From the NCBI RefSeq assembly GCF_001653755.1, contig NZ_CP015125.1, positions 680,001 to 744,000 of the forward strand: DNA of 64,000 nt, read 5' to 3'. Made by a program: the position numbers and the translations under genes. Numbering within the stretch: the first letter of the stretch is position 1; each line of letters starts with the position of its first letter. The stretch is from Dokdonia donghaensis DSW-1 (GTDB lineage Bacteria > Bacteroidota > Bacteroidia > Flavobacteriales > Flavobacteriaceae). Under the pieces are notes generated by a model. That model worked only from the letters and a program-made list of their open reading frames with translations, was not told the origin of the DNA and ran no database searches. Of this stretch, positions 34,340-43,438 are shown piece by piece.

Positions 34340-34720
34340 ATGGCACACACATACGCAAAAAAAGAGAAGCTAAAATCTAAGAAGCTCATAGAAGCGCTTT
34401 TTATAGAGGGAAGGTCTGTCAAGTCTTTTCCGCTGCGGCTCATATATATGGAGACACCGCTCAAGGAAGAAGGCATATCACATCAAGTGAGCGTTTCTGT
34501 ATCTAAGCGCAATTTTAAACTTGCCGTATCTCGCAATCGTATAAAACGCTTAATGCGGGAGTCATATCGTTTACACAAAGACCAGATTTGTATAAAAGGC
34601 ACGACCTTTGTGATGCTTATTATCTATACAGGTCGAGAAGAAGTCTCTCAACAACAGCTGCATAAGGCTATGGTCAAACTTATAAAACGATTTAATGATG
34701 CGATATCTACTACTACTTAG
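34340..34720 (+). CDS. rnpA: Ribonuclease P protein component
   Basis: This small basic protein (126 residues) helps RNase P RNA mature tRNA 5' ends. The family signature FKLAVSRNRIKRLMRESYRLHK is intact, and the start YAKKEKLKSKKLIEALFIEGRSV is typical. The ATG at 34340 is preferred to 34214, since the extra 42 residues there are hydrophobic and partly encoded by the palindrome. The end overlaps the DUF4349 gene by 26 bases. rpmH and yidC, the usual neighbours in many phyla, are absent, a separation also seen in Bacteroidota. Confidence 0.93.
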   Translation: MAHTYAKKEKLKSKKLIEALFIEGRSVKSFPLRLIYMETPLKEEGISHQVSVSVSKRNFKLAVSRNRIKRLMRESYRLHKDQICIKGTTFVMLIIYTGREEVSQQQLHKAMVKLIKRFNDAISTTT

Positions 34721-35510
34721 TTTTCTACTTACAATCGGTTGTGATAAAAATTCTGATGGGCTTAATAATGATCTCATAGCGGCAGATGCTGGGTATGCAC
34801 CAGAAATGCTAGAAGAAATGGTTATTATGGAGGTTAATAGCCCTCAAAAATCTACACCTTCTAAAATAATTAAAACAGCGTCCATACGTTTTGAAACTAA
34901 TGATCTCTCCACCACTCACAAACGTATTCTTAAGGCTATCAAAGAGGCACAAGGCTATGTACAAAATGATAATGCAGGCACACACAGCTATGGTCGTACG
35001 TATCAAAACCTAACCGTACGTATTCCTACTCGCAACTTTGATATGGCCCTAGAACGCATATCTGAGGGAGTTGCATATTTTGATGAGCGCACAATCTCAC
35101 AAGAAGATGTAACTGCAGAGTTTATAGATATAGACGCACGCCTTAAAGCAAAGCGTGCGCTAGAAGACCGTTATTTAAATCTTCTTTCAAAAGCAAAAAA
35201 CGTGAAGGAAATGCTCGAGATAGAACGCGAGCTGTCACAAATACGTGAAGAAATAGAAGCAAAACAAGGAAGACTTAAATACCTACAAAGTCAAGTCTCA
35301 CTTAGTACGCTTGAGATCGAGTTTTATAAGGATGAAGTCACTACACAGGTTACAAACTCTTATGGTAGTAAGATGGTTAATGCACTTAAAAGTGGTTGGA
35401 ATGGAGTTTCGGTTTTCTTTTTAGGTTTGTTGCATCTCTGGCCTTTTCTTATCTTGTTAGGTATAGGCGCATTTTTTATGCGCAGATGGATTAAAAAAAA
35501 TAAAAAGTAG
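34695..35510 (+). CDS. DUF4349 lipoprotein
   Basis: This 271-residue protein has a lipoprotein signal (MRYLLLLSFLLTIGC). The body matches DUF4349: KIIKTASIRFETNDLSTTHKRI, NLTVRIPTRNFDMALERI and TAEFIDIDARLKAKRALEDRYLNLL, with a coiled coil (about 165-210) and a C-terminal membrane helix (HLWPFLILLGIGAFFMRRW). Function is unknown. Starting inside rnpA by 26 bases, it is probably translated from the rnpA mRNA. ATGs at 34695 and 34698 are equivalent. Confidence 0.85.
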   Translation: MMRYLLLLSFLLTIGCDKNSDGLNNDLIAADAGYAPEMLEEMVIMEVNSPQKSTPSKIIKTASIRFETNDLSTTHKRILKAIKEAQGYVQNDNAGTHSYGRTYQNLTVRIPTRNFDMALERISEGVAYFDERTISQEDVTAEFIDIDARLKAKRALEDRYLNLLSKAKNVKEMLEIERELSQIREEIEAKQGRLKYLQSQVSLSTLEIEFYKDEVTTQVTNSYGSKMVNALKSGWNGVSVFFLGLLHLWPFLILLGIGAFFMRRWIKKNKK

Positions 35511-35515
35511 ATAAT

Positions 35516-35535
35516 TACGCTTTCGCGAAAGCGTT
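35516..35535. repeat. Dispersed palindrome between DUF4349 and S41 genes
   Basis: A 19/20 match (last base T). It starts 5 bases after the DUF4349 stop and ends 38 bases before the protease ATG. Confidence 0.92.
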
Positions 35536-35573
35536 ATACGCACAACTATAGTCTCTTGCAGACATCTTGTATT

Positions 35574-37199
35574 ATGAAAAAGAAAATATTCATTCCCATT
35601 ATTGCTGTTGTTATAGGTATCAGTACGGTAAGTTTTAAAAGCGATTTTTTTGAAATCGCAAAGCAAATCGAAATTTTTACAGAGCTCTTTAAGGAGCTTA
35701 ATATGAATTATGTAGATGAAACAAACCCTGCAGAGCTTATGGATAGTGCCATAGAGGGTATGCTTGCAGATCTTGATCCCTATACAAAGTACTGGACCGA
35801 GCAAGAGGTAGAAGATGCAAAAATTAACCGCTCTGGAGACTACTCTGGTATAGGTGCCACCGTGCGCAATCAAGACGGAAAAATGACCATTACAGAACCG
35901 CGCAAAGGCTACCCGGCAGATAAAGCAGGTCTTAAAGCAGGTGATGAGATTATAAAAATAGGTGACATTACCGTGGCAGATGTAGATGGTGATGCTGGTG
36001 ATTTACTTAAAGGAGCACCAAACAGTGAGGTAGTCATCACCTACAAGCGCCAAGGAAAAACGGATAAAGCCACTATAAAACGCTCTGCGGTAGAGATAGA
36101 TGCAGTCCCGTTTTCAAAACTCATAAATGGTGATACTGGGTACATCGTGCTTACAAAGTTTAATAAAAAAGCATCTAGCCAAGTAAAAGAGGCACTTGTG
36201 AGTCTTAAAACAGATGGTGCTACAAAGATTATACTTGACCTACGTGGTAACGGTGGTGGCTTGCTTAGTGAGGCTATAAATATTTGTAATCTATTTTTAC
36301 CTAAAGGATCTCTCATTACAACCACAAAGTCTGTAGTAAAAAAATACAATAAGACCTATACTACTTCACAAGAACCGGTAGATACAGAGATACCACTCGT
36401 GGTTCTTGTAAATGGTAGGTCTGCCTCTGCCTCAGAGATTGTTTCTGGAGGGTTACAAGATTATGATAGAGCGGTTATAGTGGGAGCTAGAACTTTTGGT
36501 AAAGGACTAGTACAACGTCCTAAACCACTTACCTATGGTACCTCTGTAAAAATCACCATATCTCGCTACTACACGCCTTCTGGTCGCTGTATACAAGCCC
36601 TAGATTACTGGAACCGTGATGAAAACGGAAACGCCGTACGTACTGATGCTGCAGACTATAATGAGTTTAAAACTAAAAACGGTCGTAAGGTACTAGACGG
36701 TGGAGGTGTACTACCAGATATACAAGTAAACTCTGCAAAGTTGAGCCCAGTAACTACTGCTCTTCTCAAGGATAATGCAATTTTTGAATATGCTACAGAT
36801 TACTATTATAATCACCAGTATAGTGATCTAAGTGAGTTCACGTGGTCACAAACAGATTTTGCAGACTTTAAATCATTTTTAAATCGTACAGGTTTTAAGT
36901 ATGAAACCGGTACAGAAAAAGCATTTGCAAAAGCACTAGAACAAGCAGATAAGGATGATCTTAAAACAGAAGTATCGGCGGCTTACAATCAACTTAATAA
37001 TGCGATAACGCTGGCAAAAGAAAAATCTATAGATGAACGTCAAGATGAGATTGAAAATCTACTCATAGATGAGATTGTAAAGAGATACTTTTATCGAGAT
37101 GGTCTTTATGAGTACCAGATTATAAATAATGTAGAGGTTAAGGAAGCGCTAGCAGTCCTAGCAGATAAAAATCGCTATAATAAGATTTTAAATAATTAA
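35574..37199 (+). CDS. C-terminal processing (S41) peptidase
   Basis: This 541-residue tail-specific protease has an N-terminal signal or anchor helix (MKKKIFIPIIAVVIGISTVSF). The PDZ domain (about 75-160) includes GIGATVRNQDGKMTI and AGLKAGDEIIKIGD. The S41 catalytic domain has KIILDLRGNGGG, the serine motif NGRSASASEIVSGGL and GARTFGKGLVQ. The C-terminal domain is a helical extension. It should process proteins in the periplasm. The start at 35574 is preferred to 35556, which adds a non-signal hexapeptide. Its TAA overlaps the apparent ATT start of the next gene. Confidence 0.93.
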   Translation: MKKKIFIPIIAVVIGISTVSFKSDFFEIAKQIEIFTELFKELNMNYVDETNPAELMDSAIEGMLADLDPYTKYWTEQEVEDAKINRSGDYSGIGATVRNQDGKMTITEPRKGYPADKAGLKAGDEIIKIGDITVADVDGDAGDLLKGAPNSEVVITYKRQGKTDKATIKRSAVEIDAVPFSKLINGDTGYIVLTKFNKKASSQVKEALVSLKTDGATKIILDLRGNGGGLLSEAINICNLFLPKGSLITTTKSVVKKYNKTYTTSQEPVDTEIPLVVLVNGRSASASEIVSGGLQDYDRAVIVGARTFGKGLVQRPKPLTYGTSVKITISRYYTPSGRCIQALDYWNRDENGNAVRTDAADYNEFKTKNGRKVLDGGGVLPDIQVNSAKLSPVTTALLKDNAIFEYATDYYYNHQYSDLSEFTWSQTDFADFKSFLNRTGFKYETGTEKAFAKALEQADKDDLKTEVSAAYNQLNNAITLAKEKSIDERQDEIENLLIDEIVKRYFYRDGLYEYQIINNVEVKEALAVLADKNRYNKILNN

Positions 37200-38073
37200 A
37201 AGGATTGCGCTACATATAGCCACTCTCCTATTATGTGCAACATCTTTTGCTCAGGTAGATAAAACACACGAAACCTTTTTTGAGACAGATAAATATGATC
37301 TCGTTGCTATAGAAAATGCAAAACTAGAACGCTTTATAGGCTCGCTACCTCTAGATAAGATAGAAGATATCTCTATATATGGCTATTGTGATGATCGCGG
37401 TACAGACGCTTATAATAAGTGGCTCTCACAAGAGCGCGCAAATACCATCAAACAAAAATTTGTAGATAGAGGTATTGCAGATAGTATCATAAAAAACTCA
37501 GACGGAAAAGGAGAGCTACTTCTCACCAGACTAGATGATGTGGGTAGTGAGGTGCAACGCACCCTTAACCGTAAAGTAGAGATTATCGTTTCTTTATTAC
37601 AACCTCGCGTAGTTTCAAAAGAGGCCGTTGCCAGAGAGAAAGAACTAGAAGAAACAAAGGATAGCTATAAAACCTTTGAAGATGAGCCTATCATAAAAGG
37701 AGACCGTATTCTTTTAAAAAACATTCTTTTTAAAACTAACTATAGCTATATACACGGCAAGTCTCGCAAGGACCTCAACAAGCTAGCCAAATATCTTGCT
37801 GCACATCCTGAGATTATTTTTAAGATACAAGGTCACGTGTGTTGTGTAGACCACGGCCGTGATGGTATAGATCTTAAAACAGGAAAACGCAATCTCTCTG
37901 AAGCGAGAGCAAAATTTATATACGATTATCTTGCAGACCACGGTGTAGCAAAAAAACGAATGCGCTATCAAGGTTTTGGCAGTAGGTTTCCACTAGGTGG
38001 TGACCCTAAAGATGATAAGCGTGTAGAGATTCTCGTTACTTATGTGAAGAAAGTAAAGCCGAAGAAAAAGTAA
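37195..38073 (+). CDS. Tandem OmpA-domain envelope protein with AUU or AUA start
   Basis: This frame of about 292 residues starts with a clear signal peptide, KRIALHIATLLLCATSFAQ, but no ATG, GTG or TTG precedes it. The candidates are ATT at 37195 (overlapping the S41 stop as ATTAA) or ATA at 37192. The first standard start would be GTG 37540, deep inside the first domain. Two OmpA-like domains follow. The first has EDISIYGYCDDRGTDAYNKWLSQERA. The second has KIQGHVCCVDHGRDG, NLSEARAKFIYDYL and RYQGFGSRFP. Peptidoglycan binding is expected. The coupled overlap with the protease suggests a shared envelope function. Confidence 0.75.
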   Translation: MKRIALHIATLLLCATSFAQVDKTHETFFETDKYDLVAIENAKLERFIGSLPLDKIEDISIYGYCDDRGTDAYNKWLSQERANTIKQKFVDRGIADSIIKNSDGKGELLLTRLDDVGSEVQRTLNRKVEIIVSLLQPRVVSKEAVAREKELEETKDSYKTFEDEPIIKGDRILLKNILFKTNYSYIHGKSRKDLNKLAKYLAAHPEIIFKIQGHVCCVDHGRDGIDLKTGKRNLSEARAKFIYDYLADHGVAKKRMRYQGFGSRFPLGGDPKDDKRVEILVTYVKKVKPKKK

Positions 38074-38077
38074 TTAT

Positions 38078-38869
38078 ATGATTAAAGTTACGGTAGCAAT
38101 CTGCATACTTACAATGAGTTTTTTGTCTTGTTCTCAAGCGGTCAAGCCTACGTCAAAAATCAATGAGGATATTAATCAAACCTACATTCCTCCAGGTACT
38201 ATCAAACTGGTAGATACTATGTTTATTGATAAACAACCCGTGACTAATGAAATGTATAAAGAGTTTTTGAGGCATCGTGATTATTACTGGACTACAGCGT
38301 CCTCAAAAATGTTTGAGACTTTACCCACTCACAATGCGCCACTTCCAGATGAAATAAAAGTGTTGCAACAAAACAGTTATGCAGATGCGCTATCATCTTT
38401 ACTTAATATTAAAGATACCAGTGAAGTAGCCTTGAATGATGGAGAGAGAAGTACTAATTTTCTTGAAAACCCATTGTATGCAAAGCACCCAGTATTAAGT
38501 ATCGCTTATAAAGAAGCTGTTCTTTTTTGTAAATGGCGTTCAGAACTGGCTACTTTGCGTCTTAACTATATCAATAAGACAAAAAAATCTAGAGAACAAT
38601 TTCCTAAAAAACTATACTACAGGCTCCTTTCGGAAAGTGAGTTTGTAAACGTGATTAATCATTTTAAACAAATTGATCGTTTAAAACAATTACAAGTATC
38701 AGAAGCTGGCGTAAAAGATCATCCAGAGGGATATTTGATTACTTATAATCTTGATGAACTACTTAATGACGGTAGTCTCTTTAATATTCAAAGTGAGCGT
38801 ATTAAAACCGATACGCTTTCTAAAAGTAAAACCACTTTTAGGTGTATCTGTGAGACAGAGGCTTGGTAA
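38078..38869 (+). CDS. Putative lipoprotein with FGE-sulfatase-like fold
   Basis: This 263-residue protein has a lipobox (ICILTMSFLSC). The start of a formylglycine-generating-enzyme-like domain is seen in YIPPGTIKLVDTMFIDKQPVTNEMYKEFL and HPVLSIAYKEAVLFCKWRSELA. This fold is used by gliding proteins of the GldJ/GldK kind, but the sequence is short and no active-site cysteines of true FGEs are evident. It follows the tandem-OmpA gene by 4 bases, so it probably belongs to the same envelope operon. The specific function is unknown. Confidence 0.55.
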   Translation: MIKVTVAICILTMSFLSCSQAVKPTSKINEDINQTYIPPGTIKLVDTMFIDKQPVTNEMYKEFLRHRDYYWTTASSKMFETLPTHNAPLPDEIKVLQQNSYADALSSLLNIKDTSEVALNDGERSTNFLENPLYAKHPVLSIAYKEAVLFCKWRSELATLRLNYINKTKKSREQFPKKLYYRLLSESEFVNVINHFKQIDRLKQLQVSEAGVKDHPEGYLITYNLDELLNDGSLFNIQSERIKTDTLSKSKTTFRCICETEAW

Positions 38870-38891
38870 GGTTTACGGCTTAAGTTATGAG

Positions 38892-38911
38892 TACGCTTTC
38901 GCGAAAGCGTA
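38892..38911. repeat. Dispersed palindrome, perfect copy between convergent genes
   Basis: A 20/20 match between the stops of the lipoprotein gene (38869) and the ElaA-like gene (38925), where it could also act as a shared hairpin. Confidence 0.95.
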
Positions 38912-38924
38912 AAAATACTCGCTA

Positions 38925-39380
38925 TTAGTTTTTCAGCATCCCAATATGAGGAATACCATCTTCTAGATAGCCCTCACCTACTTCTTTAAAACCAAGATTG
39001 TTGTAAAAACGTTTGAGATACGTTTGAGCAGATATTTTTATGGTTGTCTCATCATAATACCGCTCTACAGCTTCTATAGATGTGTTCATTAAGTCATAAC
39101 CGTAAGTGTGCAAGCGTTCATTTTCTTGCACTACTACCCTACCTATACTGGCATTTTCAAAATAGGCTCCTGGTCCAAAAATTCTGGTATATGCGACTAG
39201 CTTTTCGTTTTTATAACCCATCACGTGTACGGCATCTTGATCTTTACCATCAACATCTTGATACACGCAGTCTTGCTCCACTACAAAAACCTCAGCTCTA
39301 AGTTGAAGTATATCGTACAACTCGCTCGTATTAAGAAATTCAAACTTTTTGATTTTAAAATCAAGGGCGACTTTGTCCAT
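38925..39380 (-). CDS. ElaA-like GNAT acetyltransferase
   Basis: This 151-residue protein matches the ElaA group: LYDILQLRAEVFVVEQDCVYQDVDGKD, then VMGYKNEKLVAYTRIFGPG and the acetyl-CoA region IGRVVVQENERLHTYGYDLM. The usual substrate is unknown. It is transcribed in the same direction as the downstream-lying rpiB, with 33 bases between them. Confidence 0.85.
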   Translation of the reverse strand: MDKVALDFKIKKFEFLNTSELYDILQLRAEVFVVEQDCVYQDVDGKDQDAVHVMGYKNEKLVAYTRIFGPGAYFENASIGRVVVQENERLHTYGYDLMNTSIEAVERYYDETTIKISAQTYLKRFYNNLGFKEVGEGYLEDGIPHIGMLKN

Positions 39381-39413
39381 AACTAATACCCGCGTAGCGG
39401 GATTTTTATAAGG

Positions 39414-39845
39414 CTAGTTACAAGCTATTTTATCTACACGTCTCTGGTGGCGACCTCCTTCAAACTCTGTAGTAATAAATACTTTTACCATCTCAAGCGC
39501 CTGCATTTCTGAAGTGTAGCGTGCTGGTATCGCTATTACATTTGCATTGTTATGCTCACGTGCAAGAATGGCAATCTCTTTTATCCAGCATAGTGCCGCA
39601 CGTACACCTTGATGCTTATTAACAGTCATTGCAATACCGTTACCACTACCACATATAACAATACCAAAATCTGCCTTACCCTCCTCTACATCTGTTGCAA
39701 CAGGATGTCCAAAGTCTGGATAGTCTACACTATCTGGTGTGTCTGTACCATAATTACTAACAGTATGTCCAGCTTCTTTTAAAAACTTGACAATAACATT
39801 CTTATAACTAGGTCCTGCGTGATCGTTTCCTATAGAGATTTTCAT
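39414..39845 (-). CDS. rpiB: Ribose-5-phosphate isomerase B
   Basis: This 143-residue enzyme interconverts ribose-5-phosphate and ribulose-5-phosphate in the pentose phosphate pathway. Signatures are MKISIGNDHAGPSYKN (substrate histidine and aspartate), VDYPDFGHPVA and the catalytic cysteine in GIVICGSGNGIAM. NKHQGVRAALC and ARYTS are also present. Length and motifs are typical. It is the last gene before the large gene-poor region at 39846-41167. Confidence 0.95.
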   Translation of the reverse strand: MKISIGNDHAGPSYKNVIVKFLKEAGHTVSNYGTDTPDSVDYPDFGHPVATDVEEGKADFGIVICGSGNGIAMTVNKHQGVRAALCWIKEIAILAREHNNANVIAIPARYTSEMQALEMVKVFITTEFEGGRHQRRVDKIACN

Positions 39846-40029
39846 AGTACGTTTGTTTGAGTAACAAAGTTAGTAAATAGCGGTATTGTTTTATCGTTTT
39901 ACTTAAGCGGTAATTTAATACTGACTATAATTTTGTGCTCTTTTTGTTCTTTGATAAAGTTACACGCTTAATATACTGTGTATCATAACTTTAATAGGTG
40001 TATGTATATAAACCTCTTGCTTTGTTTAC

Positions 40030-40470
40030 AATTGTTGATAACCGTGAAAAACCTGTTAATAGCAATTGTCAATAACTTTTAAGCAATACTGATAACTCTA
40101 TTTGTGATTATAAAATAAAAATACAATACAGGACTTAGGGTATATAAACCTAATTTTTATATCCCAAATAATGATCAAAATTATGAGCACTAAAAGGAGC
40201 GATTTTTAATAAGTTAATAACTCAAGTTATAAGCAATTGTATGTGAAGTGTGGTTATCAACATTTGTTAACTACCTAACGTAACATACAGATTTACAAGC
40301 CTATTTAACTGTAATAACTCGTAGATAAGATGTCAATAACTATCAAAAAGTCACTTTTACAAAGAACAGCTCAAAAAGTTATACCGCTATTCACACTATA
40401 TAATAAGCATCAATTTTTTTTTAAATTTTTAAAGAAAAGAAATATATATAATATTATATGTGAATAACAT
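40030..40470. other. Candidate replication origin (oriC)
   Basis: DnaA-box-like 9-mers cluster here. TGTTGATAA (40033-40041) and TTATCAACA (40254-40262) are the same variant box in opposite orientation. TGTGAATAA (40459-40467) fits the complement of the TTATNCACA consensus. Weaker relatives TGTCAATAA lie near 40068 and 40331, TGTTAATAG near 40054, CTGATAAC near 40087, GTTAATAAC near 40213 and TGTAATAAC near 40310. An AT-only stretch of about 60 bases (40396-40459) could be the unwinding element. parS sites, mnmG and rnpA lie within 21 kb. DnaA binding and skew are untested. Confidence 0.45.
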
Positions 40471-40577
40471 TTAGAAGTGACTAGAAGAAAAAAAGACTGT
40501 TTTAAAAAGTGTTGAAAAGGAGATTTGTTTCACTTTCGTGAAAAAGGAAACTGAAAAAAAAAAATAAAGCTGCTAGG

Positions 40578-40742
40578 TTATGAGTGATAACTCACTCGCT
40601 CTTGAGAAAACGGTGTCGAAGTGTGATTAGGGTTTTCTTCCTCAAAGGTTGCGTTTATATATATCGCAAAGCCTATGATTCCAATAATGAAGATTATTAG
40701 AAATAGTAAGGTGTTTTTATGAAAAAGCTTTGATGTATTCAT
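40578..40742 (-). CDS. Possible small membrane protein
   Basis: This 54-residue ORF begins with an ATG at 40742 (MNTSKLFHKN). It has one membrane helix (TLLFLIIFIIGIIGFAIYI) and a polar, acidic tail (NATFEEENPNHTS). An upstream in-frame ATG at 40778 adds twelve residues that do not look natural. No family is recognised. It is alone in the gene-poor region beside the candidate origin. Confidence 0.45.
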   Translation of the reverse strand: MNTSKLFHKNTLLFLIIFIIGIIGFAIYINATFEEENPNHTSTPFSQERVSYHS

Positions 40743-41043
40743 AGTGCTCGTCTCTATAAAGACGCTACAAAAATACAATTGTTACATTAATTTTAAGATT
40801 TTTTTAAGAAAAATAGTAGTAACTATTAATTTTAAAGTTTTGATTTTTAAAATGTTACTTTAAAAGGGATGTTTTGAGTAATATGAGATTAAGATTTACT
40901 GTTTCTGTAATTTTGAGAATTATTGTAATTATATATTTTAAGGCATAGCTTTTGCACCGTACTCTTTACATAGCAAAATGTCTTGACTTAAAGAGTATAA
41001 AATTTTAATACTCTTGCTACATACTCTTATACGTAGCTCGTTT

Positions 41044-41063
41044 CATCTTTTCGCGAAAGCGTA
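41044..41063. repeat. Degenerate palindrome upstream of rnr
   Basis: About 16/20. The right half TTTCGCGAAAGCGTA is exact; the left arm has diverged. Confidence 0.7.
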
Positions 41064-41167
41064 ATACTCACAAACCCTGTTTCTAAAAGGTTATAAAAAC
41101 TTAAAATTTTAACAGAAATACTGAAGTTGAACATTTTAAGACTAATTTTGTACCAGATATACAATAA

Positions 41168-43372
41168 ATGAATAAGAAGAAGAGAAGGAGAGGACCAGGA
41201 AAAATAACAAACCTCTCAGAAAGAATACTAAAAATTCTAAAAGCAGATCATCACAAAACTTACAATTACAAAAGAATAGCGGCAAAACTTGATGTAGATG
41301 ATCCATCTAGCCGTAATCAAATAATCAAAAACTTACAGCAACTTAAAGCCAAAGAACAAATTGTAGAAGAGGGACGTGGCCAGTTTAAGATTGCAGCAAA
41401 TAAAAACTACCACACTGGTATACTGGATGTATCTGGTAAAGGTGGTGGTTATGTGATGGTAGATGATCTTGAGCAAGACATCTATGTACCACCACATCAC
41501 TTAAATAAAGCACTTAATGGTGACGAGGTTGAGGTATATATATACCGCCAGCGCCGTAGTAAGAAACACGAAGGTGAGATCACGAAAATCATCAAGCGTA
41601 AAACTGAAGAATTTGTAGGGGTTGTAAAACTCCAGAAAAAGTTTGCCTTTGTACTTACATCTGAGTCTAACAAGATGTATACAGACATCTTTGTACCCCT
41701 TAAAAAAATAGGTGATGCACAAGATGGTGATAAAGTAGTGGTAACCATAGAAGACTGGCCAGAAAAAGCAGACTCTCCTTATGGTAAAATCACAAAAGTA
41801 CTTGGTAAACCTGGTGAGCATAACACAGAGATACACTCTATACTTGCACAATATGGATTGCCATACGAGTTTCCAAAAGAGGTAGAAGAGTATGCAAATA
41901 AGATAGATACTTCTATAAAAGAAGAGGAGATTGCAAAGCGTCGTGATATGCGTGACGTACTCACATATACCATAGATCCAAAGGATGCAAAAGACTTTGA
42001 CGATGCATTAAGTTTCCAAAAACTAGAAAATGGTAATTATGAAGTAGGAGTGCATATTGCAGATGTAAGCCACTACCTCGTACCAGATACTATACTAGAT
42101 GATGAGGCTTATGAGCGTGCAACCTCTGTATATCTTGTAGATAGAGTAGTACCTATGTTACCAGAAATATTGAGTAATGGTGCGTGTTCTCTACGTCCTA
42201 ATGAAGAAAAGTATACCTTCTCTGCTGTATTTGAGATGGTACCAGAAACTTCAAAAATTGTAAATTCTTGGTTTGGACGTACAGTTACTTACAGTGATGC
42301 GCGTTTTGCTTATGAAGAAGCACAGGCCATTATAGAGAGTAGATCTAATATTATTCCAGCGGCGGTATCACTTACTGGTGAAGAATATACAGTTACAAAT
42401 GAGCTTGTAGAAGCAACTTTAGAACTAGATAGACTCGCAAAAATTATGCGCCGCCAGCGTATGAAGGATGGAGCAATTTCTTTTGATAAGGTAGAGGTTA
42501 AGTTTAACCTTGATGATGATGCAAACCCTACAGGAGTTTTCTTTAAAACATCAAAAGATGCAAATAAACTCATAGAAGAGTTTATGCTACTTGCAAACAG
42601 AAAAGTATCTGAATTTATAGGTAAACAACGACCTAAAAAGACCTTTGTATACCGTATACACGACGAGCCTAATGATGAGAAGCTTGCCTCTCTTGAGAAG
42701 GTGGTAGGTAAATTTGGTTATAAAATGAACCTCACAGATCGTAAAAGTGTAACCTCTTCTCTTAACCAGTTACTCGTAGATGTACAAGGTAAAAAGGAGC
42801 AAAATATGGTAGACACACTTGCCATACGTACTATGAGTAAAGCCGTTTACAGTACAGAAAATATAGGTCACTACGGTCTTGCTTTTGAGTATTACAGTCA
42901 CTTTACCTCACCTATACGTCGTTATCCAGATGTAATGGTACACCGTTTATTACAACATTATCTAGATGGTGGTAAGTCTGCTAGTGAAGAAGAGTATGAA
43001 CAAAAATGTAAACACTCATCTCATATGGAGCAACTTGCTACAAGCTCAGAACGTGATAGCATAAAGTATATGCAAGTCAAGTTTATGCAAGATCATCAAG
43101 ATGAAGAGTTTGTGGGTGTAATCTCTGGAGTGACAGAGTGGGGAATCTATGTTGAGATTATCTCAAATAAGTGTGAAGGTATGGTGCGCTTGCGTGACAT
43201 AAAAGGAGATCACTATGAATTTGATCAAGATAGCTACTCGGTCATAGGGCAGAAGTCTGGTAACCAAATTACCCTAGGAGACGAGGTAGTAGTAAAAGTA
43301 AAAGAAGCAGATCTTGTTAAGAAACATCTTGACTTTACACTTGTGGGTGTGAAAGAAGGGTTGCATCAATAA
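41168..43372 (+). CDS. rnr: Ribonuclease R
   Basis: This 734-residue 3'-5' exoribonuclease degrades structured RNA. Domains in order are a basic winged helix (about 1-75), cold-shock-like OB domains (80-230), the RNB catalytic domain (250-570) and a C-terminal S1 domain (640-720). The catalytic aspartates are in TIDPKDAKDFDDALS. YSHFTSPIRRYPDVMVHRLL completes the RNB signature, and GVISGVTEWGIYVEI begins S1. The ATG lies in AT-rich DNA. A palindrome and a strong terminator follow the stop. Confidence 0.96.
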   Translation: MNKKKRRRGPGKITNLSERILKILKADHHKTYNYKRIAAKLDVDDPSSRNQIIKNLQQLKAKEQIVEEGRGQFKIAANKNYHTGILDVSGKGGGYVMVDDLEQDIYVPPHHLNKALNGDEVEVYIYRQRRSKKHEGEITKIIKRKTEEFVGVVKLQKKFAFVLTSESNKMYTDIFVPLKKIGDAQDGDKVVVTIEDWPEKADSPYGKITKVLGKPGEHNTEIHSILAQYGLPYEFPKEVEEYANKIDTSIKEEEIAKRRDMRDVLTYTIDPKDAKDFDDALSFQKLENGNYEVGVHIADVSHYLVPDTILDDEAYERATSVYLVDRVVPMLPEILSNGACSLRPNEEKYTFSAVFEMVPETSKIVNSWFGRTVTYSDARFAYEEAQAIIESRSNIIPAAVSLTGEEYTVTNELVEATLELDRLAKIMRRQRMKDGAISFDKVEVKFNLDDDANPTGVFFKTSKDANKLIEEFMLLANRKVSEFIGKQRPKKTFVYRIHDEPNDEKLASLEKVVGKFGYKMNLTDRKSVTSSLNQLLVDVQGKKEQNMVDTLAIRTMSKAVYSTENIGHYGLAFEYYSHFTSPIRRYPDVMVHRLLQHYLDGGKSASEEEYEQKCKHSSHMEQLATSSERDSIKYMQVKFMQDHQDEEFVGVISGVTEWGIYVEIISNKCEGMVRLRDIKGDHYEFDQDSYSVIGQKSGNQITLGDEVVVKVKEADLVKKHLDFTLVGVKEGLHQ

Positions 43373-43376
43373 TAAA

Positions 43377-43396
43377 TACGCTTTCGCGAAAGCAAA
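43377..43396. repeat. Dispersed palindrome after rnr
   Basis: A 17/20 match (ends AAA), beginning 5 bases after the rnr stop. A separate terminator follows. Confidence 0.88.
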
Positions 43397-43402
43397 AAAA
43401 TA

Positions 43403-43437
43403 AGCCACTTTATAAAATTTATAAGGTGGCTTTATTG
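43403..43437 (+). terminator. Terminator after rnr
   Basis: AAGCCACTTTATAAA pairs with TTTATAAGGTGGCTT with one G-T pair, then TTATTG. Confidence 0.75.
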
Positions 43438-43438
43438 T

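Larger units (their letters stand above)
39846..41167. other. Large gene-poor region (1.3 kb) between rpiB and rnr
   Basis: Apart from one possible 54-residue minus-strand ORF (40578-40742), these 1322 bases hold no coding signal. The left half has repeated TGT(N)NATAAC words resembling DnaA boxes and an AT-rich tract. The right part (40743-41167) is AT-rich leader DNA with one degenerate palindrome at 41044. No other element is recognised. Confidence 0.7.

Noticed and set aside
39389..39401. CCCGC-GTA-GCGGG hairpin between the ElaA-like gene and rpiB
   Set aside because: The T-run is on the plus strand, while both genes are on the minus strand, so it ends no known transcript; too short to call.
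40525..40548. TTTCACTTTCGTGAAAAAGG near the candidate origin as a palindrome copy
   Set aside because: Too many differences from the 20-mer; the CGCG core is lost.
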